Source of the DNA: a virus
IMG/VR virus record: IMGVR_UViG_3300019776_000212
Location: 32,212-96,211 of that record
Reading direction: 5' to 3' (one strand)
Length of the DNA stretch: 64,000 nucleotides
Position numbers and translations under genes: made by a program. The notes under the pieces are model-generated. The model saw only the letters and a program-made list of their open reading frames with translations, was not told where the DNA came from and searched no databases. Shown in pieces: positions 30,346 to 39,102 of this stretch (within the stretch, counting starts at the first letter, position 1; each line of letters opens with the position of its first letter).

Positions 30346-30373
30346 ATATTACCATAGAAAATTCTTTCGTCAA
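30346..30373 (-). promoter_or_regulatory. minus-strand promoter of a divergent pair
   Basis: -35 TTGACG (30373-30368), 16 bp, -10 TAATAT (30351-30346). Back to back with the plus-strand promoter at 30379-30406; the two -35 boxes are 5 bp apart. Confidence 0.7.
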
Positions 30374-30378
30374 GGGGG

Positions 30379-30406
30379 TTGACTGGTTTGTTCGATGGTG
30401 TATGAT
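30379..30406 (+). promoter_or_regulatory. plus-strand promoter of a divergent pair
   Basis: -35 TTGACT (30379-30384), 16 bp, -10 TATGAT (30401-30406). Drives the only plus-strand operon of the window, 30436-31509. Confidence 0.7.
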
Positions 30407-30435
30407 GGCCTCACATTCAACAGTAAGGAGTAACT

Positions 30436-30684
30436 ATGAAATACGAATTCCACATCCCAACAGACAAGAACACCGACTTCTTCAACGGGCCTGTAATCTT
30501 CCGTGAAGACGGTAGCTTCATGGCATTCTGCAACATGCATGGTCGTGGCCAAGCTTGTGTGGACGAAGTGTCTACTGCTATTAGCTGGGGCGACGGCTGG
30601 CTGCCAGCCGAAGAAGACAAAGACGTCCGTAAGCAAGTGGCCGTTGAGGGTATGTTTGAGATTTTCGTTTTGGAGGTGAAGTGA
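30436..30684 (+). CDS. hypothetical protein, plus-strand operon gene 1
   Basis: 82 residues, MKYEFHIPTDKNTDFFNGPV onward with DGSFMAFCNMHGRGQACVDE. SD AAGGAG is 7 nt from the ATG. No family recognised. Its stop overlaps the MazG-like start (TGATG). Confidence 0.8.
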   Translation: MKYEFHIPTDKNTDFFNGPVIFREDGSFMAFCNMHGRGQACVDEVSTAISWGDGWLPAEEDKDVRKQVAVEGMFEIFVLEVK

Positions 30685-31079
30685 TGACTGTTATGACCAA
30701 CACCCAAGTGCGGGAAGGCCAGCTGCTGCAAGCTGCCATTTACGAAGGTAATGTGAAAGCAGGCTGGTGGACAAACCTGCTCACTGGTGAGCCAAAACCA
30801 CGTGGTGATGTTGAGCAGATTCTCTCCAAGCTTGCACTGGTGCACAGCGAAGTTAGTGAGGCGTTGGAGGGTGCTCGTAAAGGTCTGATGGATGACAAGC
30901 TCCCGCATCGTAAGATGATTGAGGTTGAACTGGCAGACGCCGTCATTCGTATCCTTGATCTCGCACATCATGAATGTCTCGATGTGTTTGGTGCAATGCA
31001 GGAGAAGCTGGCGTATAATGCTGTACGTGCAGACCACAAAATCGAAAACCGTCTCGCTGATGGCGGCAAGAAGGCATAA
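30684..31079 (+). CDS. MazG-like NTP pyrophosphohydrolase
   Basis: 131 residues from ATG 30684, 7 nt after GGAGG and one base into the upstream stop. HSEVSEALEGARKG and EVELADAVIRILDLAHHE give the paired ExxE and ExxD helices that bind Mg in MazG-type enzymes. These hydrolyse (d)NTPs; phage versions may reshape nucleotide pools or lower ppGpp-like signals. Second member of the all-alpha fold in the window, after 15219-15827. Confidence 0.85.
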   Translation: MTVMTNTQVREGQLLQAAIYEGNVKAGWWTNLLTGEPKPRGDVEQILSKLALVHSEVSEALEGARKGLMDDKLPHRKMIEVELADAVIRILDLAHHECLDVFGAMQEKLAYNAVRADHKIENRLADGGKKA

Positions 31080-31089
31080 GGAGAAAGAA

Positions 31090-31509
31090 ATGGTACACAG
31101 TATTATCAAGTATAAAATTCAGGAAATCCGTGAAACCCGTGAGATGTCAATCCTCACGGATAACCGTGATCAACTTGTAGAGCTTAAACGTATGTTCTCA
31201 GAGGCTGGAATTCCTGCAACCTCTGGAAGTTCGGAGCTTCGCTTACACTTCCGTTACGCCAACTGTCTCGGTTATTACTGGACTTCCGACTTCCGTGGTG
31301 GCGGCGGCACTTTGGTGATTAGCTTCACAGACTTTATCCGCCGATACTGTGAGCTTCCGGCAGAAGAGCCACCAAAACTGCCTAAGCTGCATGACAAGCA
31401 GGTACTCCAACTGGCCGCCTTGATCGGAGTTCAAGACTCTCTTGTCGAGCAGCTGAAAGCCAACGGTAATGCAATCAAGGCCCTTAAGGCCGAGATGGGT
31501 ATTGCCTAA
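31090..31509 (+). CDS. hypothetical protein, plus-strand operon gene 3
   Basis: 139 residues from ATG 31090 (MVHSIIKYKIQEIRETREMS), with AAGGAGAAAG upstream; the frame is open further into the MazG-like gene but without an SD. A Gly run (DFRGGGGTLVISFTDFI) and a helical C-terminus (DSLVEQLKANGNAIKALKAE). No family recognised. Ends at the two-way terminator. Confidence 0.75.
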   Translation: MVHSIIKYKIQEIRETREMSILTDNRDQLVELKRMFSEAGIPATSGSSELRLHFRYANCLGYYWTSDFRGGGGTLVISFTDFIRRYCELPAEEPPKLPKLHDKQVLQLAALIGVQDSLVEQLKANGNAIKALKAEMGIA

Positions 31510-31519
31510 CGAGTGGATA

Positions 31520-31555
31520 CAAAGAAGCCCCGTACCAATTAGGTCGGGGCTTTTA
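31520..31555. terminator. bidirectional terminator
   Basis: AGCCCC / GGGGCT stem (31526-31551) with TTTTAG on the plus side and TTCTTTG on the minus side. It closes the plus-strand operon and the minus-strand lysis unit, whose last codons lie inside it. Confidence 0.85.
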
Positions 31556-31859
31556 GTCTTGCTCGCAAATCATCAATTTCACGTTTCAATCCTTTGATAT
31601 CGTCATCCGTAGCCTCAGTGCGTTTACGGTGCACAAACTCAAGAGAGTTGATTTGTTCTTGTAGTCTATTAATGGCATCAGTGTATCTCCTGTCCTGATC
31701 AGCCATATCTCTCTTGTGTTGTTGCTGGGCAACTTCTATCTGCATTTGTATATTCTTGTTTTTATTGTCAGGAGCAGCCAGTAGCATCAGACATACAATG
31801 ACGATGATTGTCAGGCAACCTAGCGCCACATAGAGCGGTACGGTTTTATCTGAGCCCAT
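31539..31859 (-). CDS. membrane protein with coiled coil
   Basis: 106 residues. Short N-terminal tail, one hydrophobic helix (VALGCLTIIVIVCLMLLAA, ~10-28) and a long charged coiled coil (YTDAINRLQEQINSLEFVHR; DDIKGLKREIDDLRARLK). Looks like an N-in/C-out or tail-anchored inner-membrane protein of the lysis region; a second spanin-like or holin-accessory role is possible. Confidence 0.7.
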   Translation of the reverse strand: MGSDKTVPLYVALGCLTIIVIVCLMLLAAPDNKNKNIQMQIEVAQQQHKRDMADQDRRYTDAINRLQEQINSLEFVHRKRTEATDDDIKGLKREIDDLRARLKAPT

Positions 31860-31870
31860 GCCCTTTCCCC

Positions 31871-32176
31871 TTATTTCTTATACAAGCTGTCTGCGATCCT
31901 TTCTAGCAGTCTGTTCTGAGATTGCATCTCGCTACGAATCAATCCAACTTCACGTTGCAAGTTGCTGTTAATACGTGCCTCAGTGTCTTTCAGCTTGTCC
32001 TCTGTGATACTGCTCTTCTGGAGTTCTAGAATCCACGCAGCCTGTTTGTCTTGGTCAGCCTTGAGCCCATTGTAAGCCGCCCCAGTTACACCAACCACAA
32101 TCATCAACAGTGCACCAGCAATCCAGCCAGCAACACTCTTCACAATCTCAAACGTATCTCTACTTGGTTCTGCCAT
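31871..32176 (-). CDS. membrane protein with coiled coil
   Basis: 101 residues. One membrane helix (GWIAGALLMIVVGVTGAAYN, ~17-36) after an acidic tail, followed by a helix-rich domain (REVGLIRSEMQSQNRLLERI). Possibly a holin or antiholin component by position beside endolysin and spanins. Overlaps the outer spanin gene by 17 bp. Confidence 0.65.
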   Translation of the reverse strand: MAEPSRDTFEIVKSVAGWIAGALLMIVVGVTGAAYNGLKADQDKQAAWILELQKSSITEDKLKDTEARINSNLQREVGLIRSEMQSQNRLLERIADSLYKK

Positions 32177-32447
32177 AAATCTTCTCCTGCTCTGATCTCC
32201 AATCTCTCAGGGAATCAATTTGACTTCCACACTTGAGCAGATCGAATGCCGTCTTTACGTGTGCAACACCGACAGCCTGCATGTTATTTTCTGCCACCTT
32301 GGTTGGCTTGTTGCAAGCCATCACCAGTGACTCCGGTGGAACAATAAGGATCGTTTCCGTTTCCTTCACAATACGCGTCGTTGAGCAGCCTGACATACTC
32401 AGGATCAAGCTCGAACACAGAAGCGCTTGTAGGGCCTTTCTCAGCAT
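32160..32447 (-). CDS. outer-membrane spanin lipoprotein (Rz1-like)
   Basis: 95 residues. Signal ALLCSSLILSMSGC ends in a lipobox with Cys21, so the mature protein should be lipidated. It starts inside the inner-spanin gene in another frame, the classic Rz/Rz1 arrangement. Joins inner and outer membranes with the inner spanin in the last step of lysis. Longer than lambda Rz1 (60 residues) and not Pro-rich. Confidence 0.8.
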   Translation of the reverse strand: MLRKALQALLCSSLILSMSGCSTTRIVKETETILIVPPESLVMACNKPTKVAENNMQAVGVAHVKTAFDLLKCGSQIDSLRDWRSEQEKIYGRTK

Positions 32448-32757
32448 CTTTCACCTCAGGCTTAGCCTTGGTTGGGGTCTTCTTTGAAAGCTTCTCCAGC
32501 GTGCTCTCCTGAGCCTTGCTGAGCGTATTTTCCTTCTCAATCTGAGCCTTTAGAACACCAACAGTGCTTTCACAGCTTTCGATGTACGCATTTAGAGACA
32601 GCTTATTCTTTTCTGCTGCATCCACGGCAATATCACGCTCGCTGATGAGGGTGTTCACACGCCCCTCCAGCTTGGTAATATCTGTCTGGTGTACAAAATA
32701 CGATACACCTAGGTATGCGATAATTGCACCCATGATTGCAATGATATACTTACTCAC
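32284..32757 (-). CDS. inner-membrane spanin (Rz-like)
   Basis: 157 residues from GTG 32757-32755 (MSKYIIAIMGAIIAYLGVSY), 7 nt from GGAGG; the frame is open upstream without an SD. One N-terminal membrane helix, then a periplasmic coiled coil (TLISERDIAVDAAEKNKLSL; KENTLSKAQESTLEKLSKK). The C-terminal half overlaps the Rz1-like gene. Role: inner component of the spanin complex. Confidence 0.8.
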   Translation of the reverse strand: MSKYIIAIMGAIIAYLGVSYFVHQTDITKLEGRVNTLISERDIAVDAAEKNKLSLNAYIESCESTVGVLKAQIEKENTLSKAQESTLEKLSKKTPTKAKPEVKDAEKGPTSASVFELDPEYVRLLNDAYCEGNGNDPYCSTGVTGDGLQQANQGGRK

Positions 32758-32995
32758 AATTACCCTCCACTTTACAAACTGTTGGAATGTCCTCCAGCTG
32801 TTCATTACCAAATTTACCGATAGCCAACATCACTCCAAAAACGATTGCGTTGATTACCAGAACAGGTACTGAAACATACGCAGAAAGCACTCCAAGGATT
32901 GCGAAAGCAGCAGCAGCGATTGCAATCATACAGTTTGTAATAACCATGTATGTGCCATAGTGTGCAAGCAGGTGTTTCCGAATCCTATCTTTCAT
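32750..32995 (-). CDS. probable holin or small membrane protein
   Basis: 81 residues, two membrane helices (YMVITNCMIAIAAAAFAILG and VPVLVINAIVFGVMLAIGK) after a basic start (MKDRIRKHLLAHYG). Its ATG overlaps the endolysin stop, so it is translated with it. Position and topology fit a class II-type holin; no family match is claimed. Confidence 0.65.
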   Translation of the reverse strand: MKDRIRKHLLAHYGTYMVITNCMIAIAAAAFAILGVLSAYVSVPVLVINAIVFGVMLAIGKFGNEQLEDIPTVCKVEGNCE

Positions 32996-33519
32996 TACAG
33001 TTTTCCTTGTCTATACAGTTCAACCACTCGTTCAGCTTCTTCCACTGCCTGCTGGTTGTTTCCTAGGCAAACTTTCAACTCTGACTCACGTCTGTTTGTC
33101 AAACCTTTCACTTCCTTACCACCAGCTTTATTCCAGCGTAGCAGTTGGTAGCATGCCTCTGTATACTTACCTTGGTTCAAGAGTTTAAGAGCTGTGCTCT
33201 TATTCCACTGAGGTCCGCCGATGTTGTACACAAGAGATGTGAAAGCAGCCTCTTGGTAGATTGTGAGTGGCACCTTTACAGGTTTCATCATAATCTCGTT
33301 GTGACGCTTCACTTCCTCGGCGAGTTCTGATGTACATTGAGCGTCAGTTTTTGCCTTTGTTTTGTCAACTCCGTAAGTGTTGCCGTAGCACTGAGTCCAC
33401 ACACCTATAATATCCTTATAGGCAGTCAAACTTAGACCCTCCCAAGGGGCAATCAAGCCCCCTGCGAGAACTAGTGAAGACCCAAGCCCCATTGCAGCAA
33501 GCTTGTGCACCACTTTCAT
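32995..33519 (-). CDS. endolysin, T4-type lysozyme
   Basis: 174 residues. The catalytic triad of phage lysozymes is visible as Glu27, Asp36 and Thr42 (WEGLSLTAYKDIIGVWT, spacing E-8-D-5-T). The N-terminus (LAAMGLGSSLVLAGGLIA) is weakly hydrophobic, like a signal-anchor-release segment, so the enzyme may be exported before holin triggering. Cleaves peptidoglycan. Confidence 0.9.
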   Translation of the reverse strand: MKVVHKLAAMGLGSSLVLAGGLIAPWEGLSLTAYKDIIGVWTQCYGNTYGVDKTKAKTDAQCTSELAEEVKRHNEIMMKPVKVPLTIYQEAAFTSLVYNIGGPQWNKSTALKLLNQGKYTEACYQLLRWNKAGGKEVKGLTNRRESELKVCLGNNQQAVEEAERVVELYRQGKL

Positions 33520-33522
33520 ATC

Positions 33523-34764
33523 TTATACTCCGATTGCAATCCATCTTAGTGTAAAGTTACCAGCTCCCCATGGCCATGCCGTCGCACCAGTTCTAGAGCC
33601 CTCAGAGATAGCAGCACTTGACGGGTTACCGTATGTGTTACCAATAGGTGTACCAGAGATGTGGAACACTGCCGTTGTGAATGGAACTGGGAACGTGATG
33701 TTAGCCGGGCCAGTGCCAAGTACAACTCTGCCCCACTGGATAATCAACCCGCTGCCACCAAGCTTCGCGTACCCGTTAGGGGCTTGCAAAGATGTGAAGT
33801 CGAAGTCACCGGGAACACCAAAGACGTTCTTAACAGCAGCTCCACCAAGTCCAAGGTTGTTCCTTGCATCCTGAGTGTTTGTTAGGTCACTTAGGTTGTT
33901 CCCACTCTGCAACACTTGGTTCAAGTTTAGAACAGACGCTGTACCAAGCCCTAGGTTTGTTCTTGCAGTTGCAACGTTAGCCAATCCAGCTAGGTTATCG
34001 GACTTAAGCAGGAATGCGGAGATGTTGGTTGTTGCTGTTGTGGTAAGCCCTAGGTTTGAGCGTGCAGCTGATGCACTCTGCAAGTCTGACAGGTTCTGTG
34101 CAGATCTCAGGAAGTAGGACTCAGGGAAGGTCGCCGTGCTTGTGATCCCTAGGTTTGTGCGGGCTTGGGCAGGGCTTGGCACATCACCTAGGTTTGCACT
34201 TCTCTCCAACACTTGGCTGAGCCTAGGAGCTTGCTCTGGCTGTGTAGCGAGGGCTACAGCAAACACTTGAGACGTGCTACCACTGACACTCGCAAATCTG
34301 GTATCAGCCTCAGCCTTCGAGTAGACAGACAAGTTGTTCCTTGCTGCCGTTACGTTAGAGATGTTTGAGAGTGTTTGGTAGTTTGCGATATGGGCATTCA
34401 GCTGTGTTTGGACAGCTGCAACAGATCCGTACTCCTCAAATGCGGTAGACCAGTAGTCACCGTTAAGGGGGTTTGTTGGATCTTTGCCGATATTTGTTTG
34501 AATGCACTTATACAGAATACCGTTCGCCCCTTGTGTATAACTTAGGAGTCCTTGATACTCTGTAAGGTTGTCCCACTCAGGGACACCGTGCTGGTTGATG
34601 TGAGCGATGGCTCGGTCTTGGCGGTTGTCTACCCAGTTTTGGTACTGGTAGGGTGGCAATTGCACCACCCATCCAATATTAACCTTCGAGTCGCCCGGAT
34701 CAACTTTAGTGCCACCCTCGGCCCAAATCTTGCTAAGGCCGGAAGGTTTTGTGATATTAGGCAT
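33523..34764 (-). CDS. tail fibre protein
   Basis: 413 residues. The first ~115 residues (IWAEGGTKVDPGDSKVNIGW ... VPEWDNLTEYQG ... YKCIQTNIG) match the N-terminus of the fibre at 35107-36885, a shared baseplate-attachment module. The middle has four or five ARxNLGL / NLSDL repeats (~20-40 residues apart), the C-terminus QWGRVVLGTGPANITFPVPF is a tip pattern seen in fibres. Host receptor binding is the likely role. Confidence 0.85.
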   Translation of the reverse strand: MPNITKPSGLSKIWAEGGTKVDPGDSKVNIGWVVQLPPYQYQNWVDNRQDRAIAHINQHGVPEWDNLTEYQGLLSYTQGANGILYKCIQTNIGKDPTNPLNGDYWSTAFEEYGSVAAVQTQLNAHIANYQTLSNISNVTAARNNLSVYSKAEADTRFASVSGSTSQVFAVALATQPEQAPRLSQVLERSANLGDVPSPAQARTNLGITSTATFPESYFLRSAQNLSDLQSASAARSNLGLTTTATTNISAFLLKSDNLAGLANVATARTNLGLGTASVLNLNQVLQSGNNLSDLTNTQDARNNLGLGGAAVKNVFGVPGDFDFTSLQAPNGYAKLGGSGLIIQWGRVVLGTGPANITFPVPFTTAVFHISGTPIGNTYGNPSSAAISEGSRTGATAWPWGAGNFTLRWIAIGV

Positions 34765-34777
34765 TTCTTATCCTCGT

Positions 34778-35107
34778 TTAAGTTAGGCTATCTGGTGCTA
34801 CAGGTCTTACACTCTTGAAGTGCTCTGACTCTGGATAAGCTCTCAGGAGATTTCTGTAAGCTCTCCACTCAGCCTCTGTTCCAATGTTCTCAGCACCATC
34901 CTGAACGATCAGAAGTTGGATATCAGATCTTCTTAGTTCTGCATCTCTCCACACTCTTTCAAGTACGTCGCTCGTGTCAAGTGCAGCAAGGTGCTTTTCA
35001 ACCTCTGCTTTGGTAAGCTTCTTCATAGCCTGCTTGGCGTACTCTTTATACTCCTGCACAGACTCATAAGCAAAAACCTCACCTGATTCTGTCTTGTAAT
35101 AGACCAT
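34778..35107 (-). CDS. tail fibre assembly chaperone-like protein
   Basis: 109 residues from ATG 35107-35105, overlapping the fibre stop (TAATG). The C-terminal WRDAELRRSDIQLL ... EWRAYRNLLRAYPE matches the small phage tail-fibre-assembly domain ('D-x-E-L-x-x-S-D' and 'WRxYRxxLR'). Placed between two fibre genes. It may help fold or attach one of them. Confidence 0.75.
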   Translation of the reverse strand: MVYYKTESGEVFAYESVQEYKEYAKQAMKKLTKAEVEKHLAALDTSDVLERVWRDAELRRSDIQLLIVQDGAENIGTEAEWRAYRNLLRAYPESEHFKSVRPVAPDSLT

Positions 35108-36885
35108 TATCTCAACTCCGCCCATTGTACAACCCCAGTAGCACCTGCGACTCTGTAAGTAGAAGCCACAGGCACAATGAAGGTCATAAAGTAAATATTA
35201 CCACCAGATCCGTTGTTAGCTAGAGAACCTAGCGTAACGCTGTCTACAATAGCTTGTGCTGTAACCCCTACGTTAACAGAGAGACCAACAGAAACAGAAA
35301 TTGGCTTGCCTGTTGTGTTTGTATAGGTTGTCCCGATTACACGAGAACCTGACAACTGAGTCCACGACTGACCAATACCAAGGCCACCACCAGTTGTAGA
35401 AGAGCCATCACGCTTAAGGTAGTTTACACATCTCCAATTACCACCACCCAATGAGACAAACTCTGCCACGTCACCAGCCGACACCGCGATATCGAAGTTA
35501 CCCGGAAGGATTAGTGAGGTTGAGTTGTATGTCAAGGTTAGGGCATTGCTGAATGTAATTCTTCTTGTGTAACCATCTGGAGCCGTGCCGAACGAAGTGA
35601 TCGTGGCCGTGCCTGAGATCGTGATGCTGTTACTTCCAGCAGCGCCAATATCTACAGTTGCAGCCGATGGAATTGTTACGGCCGGTGCCAAGTTTACAGC
35701 TTTGTCGAAGCTGTTGATTGGAAGCCACTGAGTGTTTTGATATCTTTCAAGCTCATTCAGATCCGTATTGTAACGGATCATGCCAGAGGATGGAGACGCT
35801 GTTCTTTGCGAAGTTGTACCAGCTGGTAGCTGTGCAGAGCCTGTAGCTGAATCTCTTATTACCACTGGAAGTGTAATGTTCGCTGTACCGTCAAACAAAA
35901 CACCTTGAATAGTTCTTGGAGTTTGCAAGGCAGTTGCTGTGGCTGCGTTCTTTCCAACCAAGTCATTAGGGAGTCTTGCAAGGGCCACTTGACCTGTTGT
36001 AAGGTTGGTGGCATTATCAGCCCCAATTGTAGTCCTAACAGCCAGAGCATCTGCACCAGCAATAACATCTCTTGCGAAAGGTGTGATGGGGGTTTGTGCA
36101 AAGGAGTCTACACCCGTAGAGTAGGCAAGCTGGTTTACACCAGTAGCCAGCCCAGCTAGGGCAGTTAGGGTTGCGTCAAGAGGTTGTTTTGTGCTAAGAC
36201 CAGCAGACAAGTTGGCGTCAACCTCAGTTGTGCTGTACACTGAGATCAGAGTTCTTGCAGCCTGAGCATCAGCGAGGTTTACAAGTGAACGACCAAAGCT
36301 TGTGATTGGGGTTCCTGCCATAGTTGTAGTGCCAGTGAAGTATGGCAGTACGTTGGTCGCAGCAGTTACGCCTGACAGTGCTGTCAAGTTCGAGTGGCTG
36401 GCTTGCGCGGATAGGGTTGTACGCATAGATGCTGCGTCACTGTTAGCCAAGAGGGTTCTTGAGAACGATGTGAACGCAGTTGTAGATGCAGAGTTAGTGC
36501 CAGTGAAGTATGGCAGCCTGTCCGCAGCAGGAGTTACAGATCCAAGAACACTAAGTGCTAGGCTGTAGTCTGCGAATGCTCTTGCCCAGTGTGTAGGGCT
36601 TGTTACAGGTTGTCCAGTATTAGTGAACAGGCACTTGTAGACAACACCACCAGAAGTTACGAATGACTTGTTGGCTAGGTATTCTGTTGTTGCATCCCAC
36701 TCAGGGATACCTTTTTGTAGCAGATAGGCAATGTTGGAATCTGCACGATACTGCATCCAGTTCCACCATTGACGTGGTACAACTTCAACTGCCCAACCCG
36801 CTCTAACTTTTGCACTATCTGGTGCAACAACGTCACCACTGATAGCCCAAAGATCTGTCATATCCTGTTTTACGATATCGACCAT
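35107..36885 (-). CDS. tail fibre protein
   Basis: 592 residues. N-terminal module (WAISGDVVAPDSAKVRAGWA ... IPEWDATTEYLA ... YKCLFTNTGQP) shared with 33523-34764; then repeats of LPYFTGT / ITSFxRxL units about 60 residues long, and a beta-rich C-terminus (IGQSWTQLSGSRVIGTTYTN, a pattern found in phage fibre/spike tips). Two fibres with one attachment module suggest a branched or alternative host-range set. Confidence 0.85.
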   Translation of the reverse strand: MVDIVKQDMTDLWAISGDVVAPDSAKVRAGWAVEVVPRQWWNWMQYRADSNIAYLLQKGIPEWDATTEYLANKSFVTSGGVVYKCLFTNTGQPVTSPTHWARAFADYSLALSVLGSVTPAADRLPYFTGTNSASTTAFTSFSRTLLANSDAASMRTTLSAQASHSNLTALSGVTAATNVLPYFTGTTTMAGTPITSFGRSLVNLADAQAARTLISVYSTTEVDANLSAGLSTKQPLDATLTALAGLATGVNQLAYSTGVDSFAQTPITPFARDVIAGADALAVRTTIGADNATNLTTGQVALARLPNDLVGKNAATATALQTPRTIQGVLFDGTANITLPVVIRDSATGSAQLPAGTTSQRTASPSSGMIRYNTDLNELERYQNTQWLPINSFDKAVNLAPAVTIPSAATVDIGAAGSNSITISGTATITSFGTAPDGYTRRITFSNALTLTYNSTSLILPGNFDIAVSAGDVAEFVSLGGGNWRCVNYLKRDGSSTTGGGLGIGQSWTQLSGSRVIGTTYTNTTGKPISVSVGLSVNVGVTAQAIVDSVTLGSLANNGSGGNIYFMTFIVPVASTYRVAGATGVVQWAELR

Positions 36886-36896
36886 TTAATCCTCTC

Positions 36897-37628
36897 TTAT
36901 GTAATCAAGTTTGACAAAATCCCACCAACCGCTGGGTTGTTGAGGTCGCCAGTGCCGTAGCCACCCGGAAACCCTTCTGTTGCAAACACCCTGTCTGCAA
37001 GGAATTCTGTGTATGTGTATGAGACACCAACTGTCTTTGGCAGTAGTGTACCGGCGCCACTAAGGTCGAACAGCAGTCCACGTTCAACGTTTGTCAAGAT
37101 CTTTCCGATACCAATACGAGCCTCAGCAGGCCCAGATTCTGTAATCGTAACCCTTGACGCACCGAACAAAAACTTATAAGCTTCGATCACGTCCTCAGGT
37201 CTTGACAGAGTTCTGTTCTTGATGATCTTGGCTTTTAGGATTAGTCTGTACTCTTCGTCAGATGGTGCCCTGCTTCTGTCAAGTGGAGCCCCTAGGCTGT
37301 ACCAAGGCGCACCAACTGTTGGGTCTGTTGCAGATCCGAATCCACCTGCCTGCTCTGCACCATCGAATCCGAAGTATGTGAACAGTGTTGCGGATACCAA
37401 ACCTCTTGGTCTTCCTACAATGATACCAATTACATCAAGCTGCGCCCCGACAGCAGTGTCAATACTGCGGAGCGTCTGCACTTGTTCCATGGCATCTTGC
37501 AGAGAGTTTTGATCAGACATAAGCAGTTGGAGGTATTTGTCAATAACTCTCTTGCCTTTGAACTGATCGGTAATACGTTCACGTGCAACCGCTAGGAAGT
37601 TGTCACGCTCAAACTGGTTCAATGCCAC
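36897..37628 (-). CDS. baseplate protein (DUF2612 type)
   Basis: 243 residues. AVGAQLDVIGIIVGRPR with DEEYRLILKAKIIKN is the DUF2612 pattern found beside gpJ-type proteins, corresponding to the P2 gpI / wedge position between baseplate and fibres. N-terminal RERITDQFKGKRVIDKYLQL is helical. Order J, then this, then fibres supports the role. Confidence 0.8.
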   Translation of the reverse strand: MALNQFERDNFLAVARERITDQFKGKRVIDKYLQLLMSDQNSLQDAMEQVQTLRSIDTAVGAQLDVIGIIVGRPRGLVSATLFTYFGFDGAEQAGGFGSATDPTVGAPWYSLGAPLDRSRAPSDEEYRLILKAKIIKNRTLSRPEDVIEAYKFLFGASRVTITESGPAEARIGIGKILTNVERGLLFDLSGAGTLLPKTVGVSYTYTEFLADRVFATEGFPGGYGTGDLNNPAVGGILSNLIT

Positions 37629-37638
37629 AGTGGCCTCC

Positions 37639-39102
37639 TTATACTACAGTGATCTCAATCATGTCTGCTGAGGTTCTAGCCACTTGATCGAAGTTGATTG
37701 TGATGTTAGTCATGCCTGTTGGGCTTGCTGTTGTGCCGATTGTCAAACTCTGCACCATATGCCCCGGAACTTTGTTGATTGGGGTGTACAGTCTTGAATA
37801 AATGACGTCATCGCCAATCTTGTTGTTCTCTTCGAAGTAGTCAGTTAGGTTCTGCCTAACAAGCTGGGCAGCATCACCCGGCAGTGTGCCAGACCCGTCA
37901 GATACAAGCTCCATCTTAATGTAGCAAGGCACCTCTTCTGGCCTGTTAAAGCTGATCTGGTGAGGCAATCCCTGACTATCGACAATCTGCACAGTGCTTG
38001 ACCCATAGGACAAAATTCCTGTAGGCTTGTTTGTCCAGATTGCATTTGCAATGTCAGACGGCAGACCTCCAAGAACAAGAGGCATGAAGCTCTTTCTAGG
38101 CACTCCGTAAATGTCTGTTACGTCACTGTCGTTCTCGTACACCATAACGTCAGTCACGCCTTGAACGTTGTTCAGGGCGTCGATCAGAGCTTCAATGATG
38201 TTGGCAGACTGTACAAACTTAGAGTTTCTGAATCTCTCACGAAGTTCAGAGTCAGTTTCAGTGTATCGACCTGTTGTTGCTGCTGTTGGGTTCCAGATGG
38301 AATCCCATCCGCTAATAGGGACAGAGATTTGATCAATGGAGTTTGCAGGCTGTTCAAATGGACCCGTCTCGTCATCACTGACCAATCCAAGTTTGATAAT
38401 CTTCTCCATCAACATGTTAGGAGACACTTGGAATGTGGATACTTGGAACGGATCAAGTCGAGATATAAACAGTCTACCATCTTGCATGTAGCTTGTAAAG
38501 ACCCCAGCAAGAGAAATGTCTACAGCAGCCTCAAGTTGTGCCAAGATAGAAGCCTCAGTGGCATCTGGTGCAGAAGTGATGGAAACCTCTACGAAGTTTA
38601 CACCGCCGTCACTAGAATATCTGAAAGTGTACAGTGTACTTGGTTGTACGTTACTCACCTTCAAACCAACACCTGAGGCTGCCTGTGGCGTCATCAGGAC
38701 GGGGTTCATGATACTGAATGTACGCTGAGTTGTCGAGCTTCTTACCCTACCCTGAGGGCTGCTGATTACAATGCCGTTATCACCCTCAAGCAATACTTGA
38801 GATCTTGTAGGCTGGGCAGCAAGTCGATTGATACCAGACAGTGATACGATATTGTCTAGCGATACACCAGTTGCTGCGTTAGGGTTGAAGCTGTCGTGGA
38901 TTAGCTGTAGTTGCTCCCAAAGCTCGGCCTCTGCTGGTGCGATTACACCAATCAGACGACCAAGTGTAGAGTTTGGACCCATATCAACAACGTCACCAGC
39001 TGCCACAAGGTCAGCAAACAACGAAGCAGCTAGAGTGTAGAGATCGTTTCTGACGTCATCTAGGTCTTTGATCTCAAGTCCGTTTTCTGTTAGACCTGCC
39101 AT
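37639..39102 (-). CDS. baseplate J-like protein
   Basis: 487 residues. Typical gpJ features: GLEIKDLDDVRNDLYTLA at the start, YTETDSELRERFRNSKFVQS in the middle, and ALNNVQGVTDVMVYEND. Forms the baseplate wedge around the hub. One-base overlap with 39102-39473. Confidence 0.9.
   Translation of the reverse strand: MAGLTENGLEIKDLDDVRNDLYTLAASLFADLVAAGDVVDMGPNSTLGRLIGVIAPAEAELWEQLQLIHDSFNPNAATGVSLDNIVSLSGINRLAAQPTRSQVLLEGDNGIVISSPQGRVRSSTTQRTFSIMNPVLMTPQAASGVGLKVSNVQPSTLYTFRYSSDGGVNFVEVSITSAPDATEASILAQLEAAVDISLAGVFTSYMQDGRLFISRLDPFQVSTFQVSPNMLMEKIIKLGLVSDDETGPFEQPANSIDQISVPISGWDSIWNPTAATTGRYTETDSELRERFRNSKFVQSANIIEALIDALNNVQGVTDVMVYENDSDVTDIYGVPRKSFMPLVLGGLPSDIANAIWTNKPTGILSYGSSTVQIVDSQGLPHQISFNRPEEVPCYIKMELVSDGSGTLPGDAAQLVRQNLTDYFEENNKIGDDVIYSRLYTPINKVPGHMVQSLTIGTTASPTGMTNITINFDQVARTSADMIEITVV

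Noticed and set aside
15219-31079. 2-aminoadenine (Z) genome pathway
   Set aside because: A DUF5664-like hydrolase and a MazG-like protein are present, but no PurZ-like succinyl-aminodeoxyadenylate synthase or DatZ was recognised in the window.
30417-31109. 230-codon minus-strand open frame opposite the MazG-like operon
   Set aside because: The plus-strand reading has SDs, coupled starts, a promoter, a terminator and MazG motifs; the minus frame has none.
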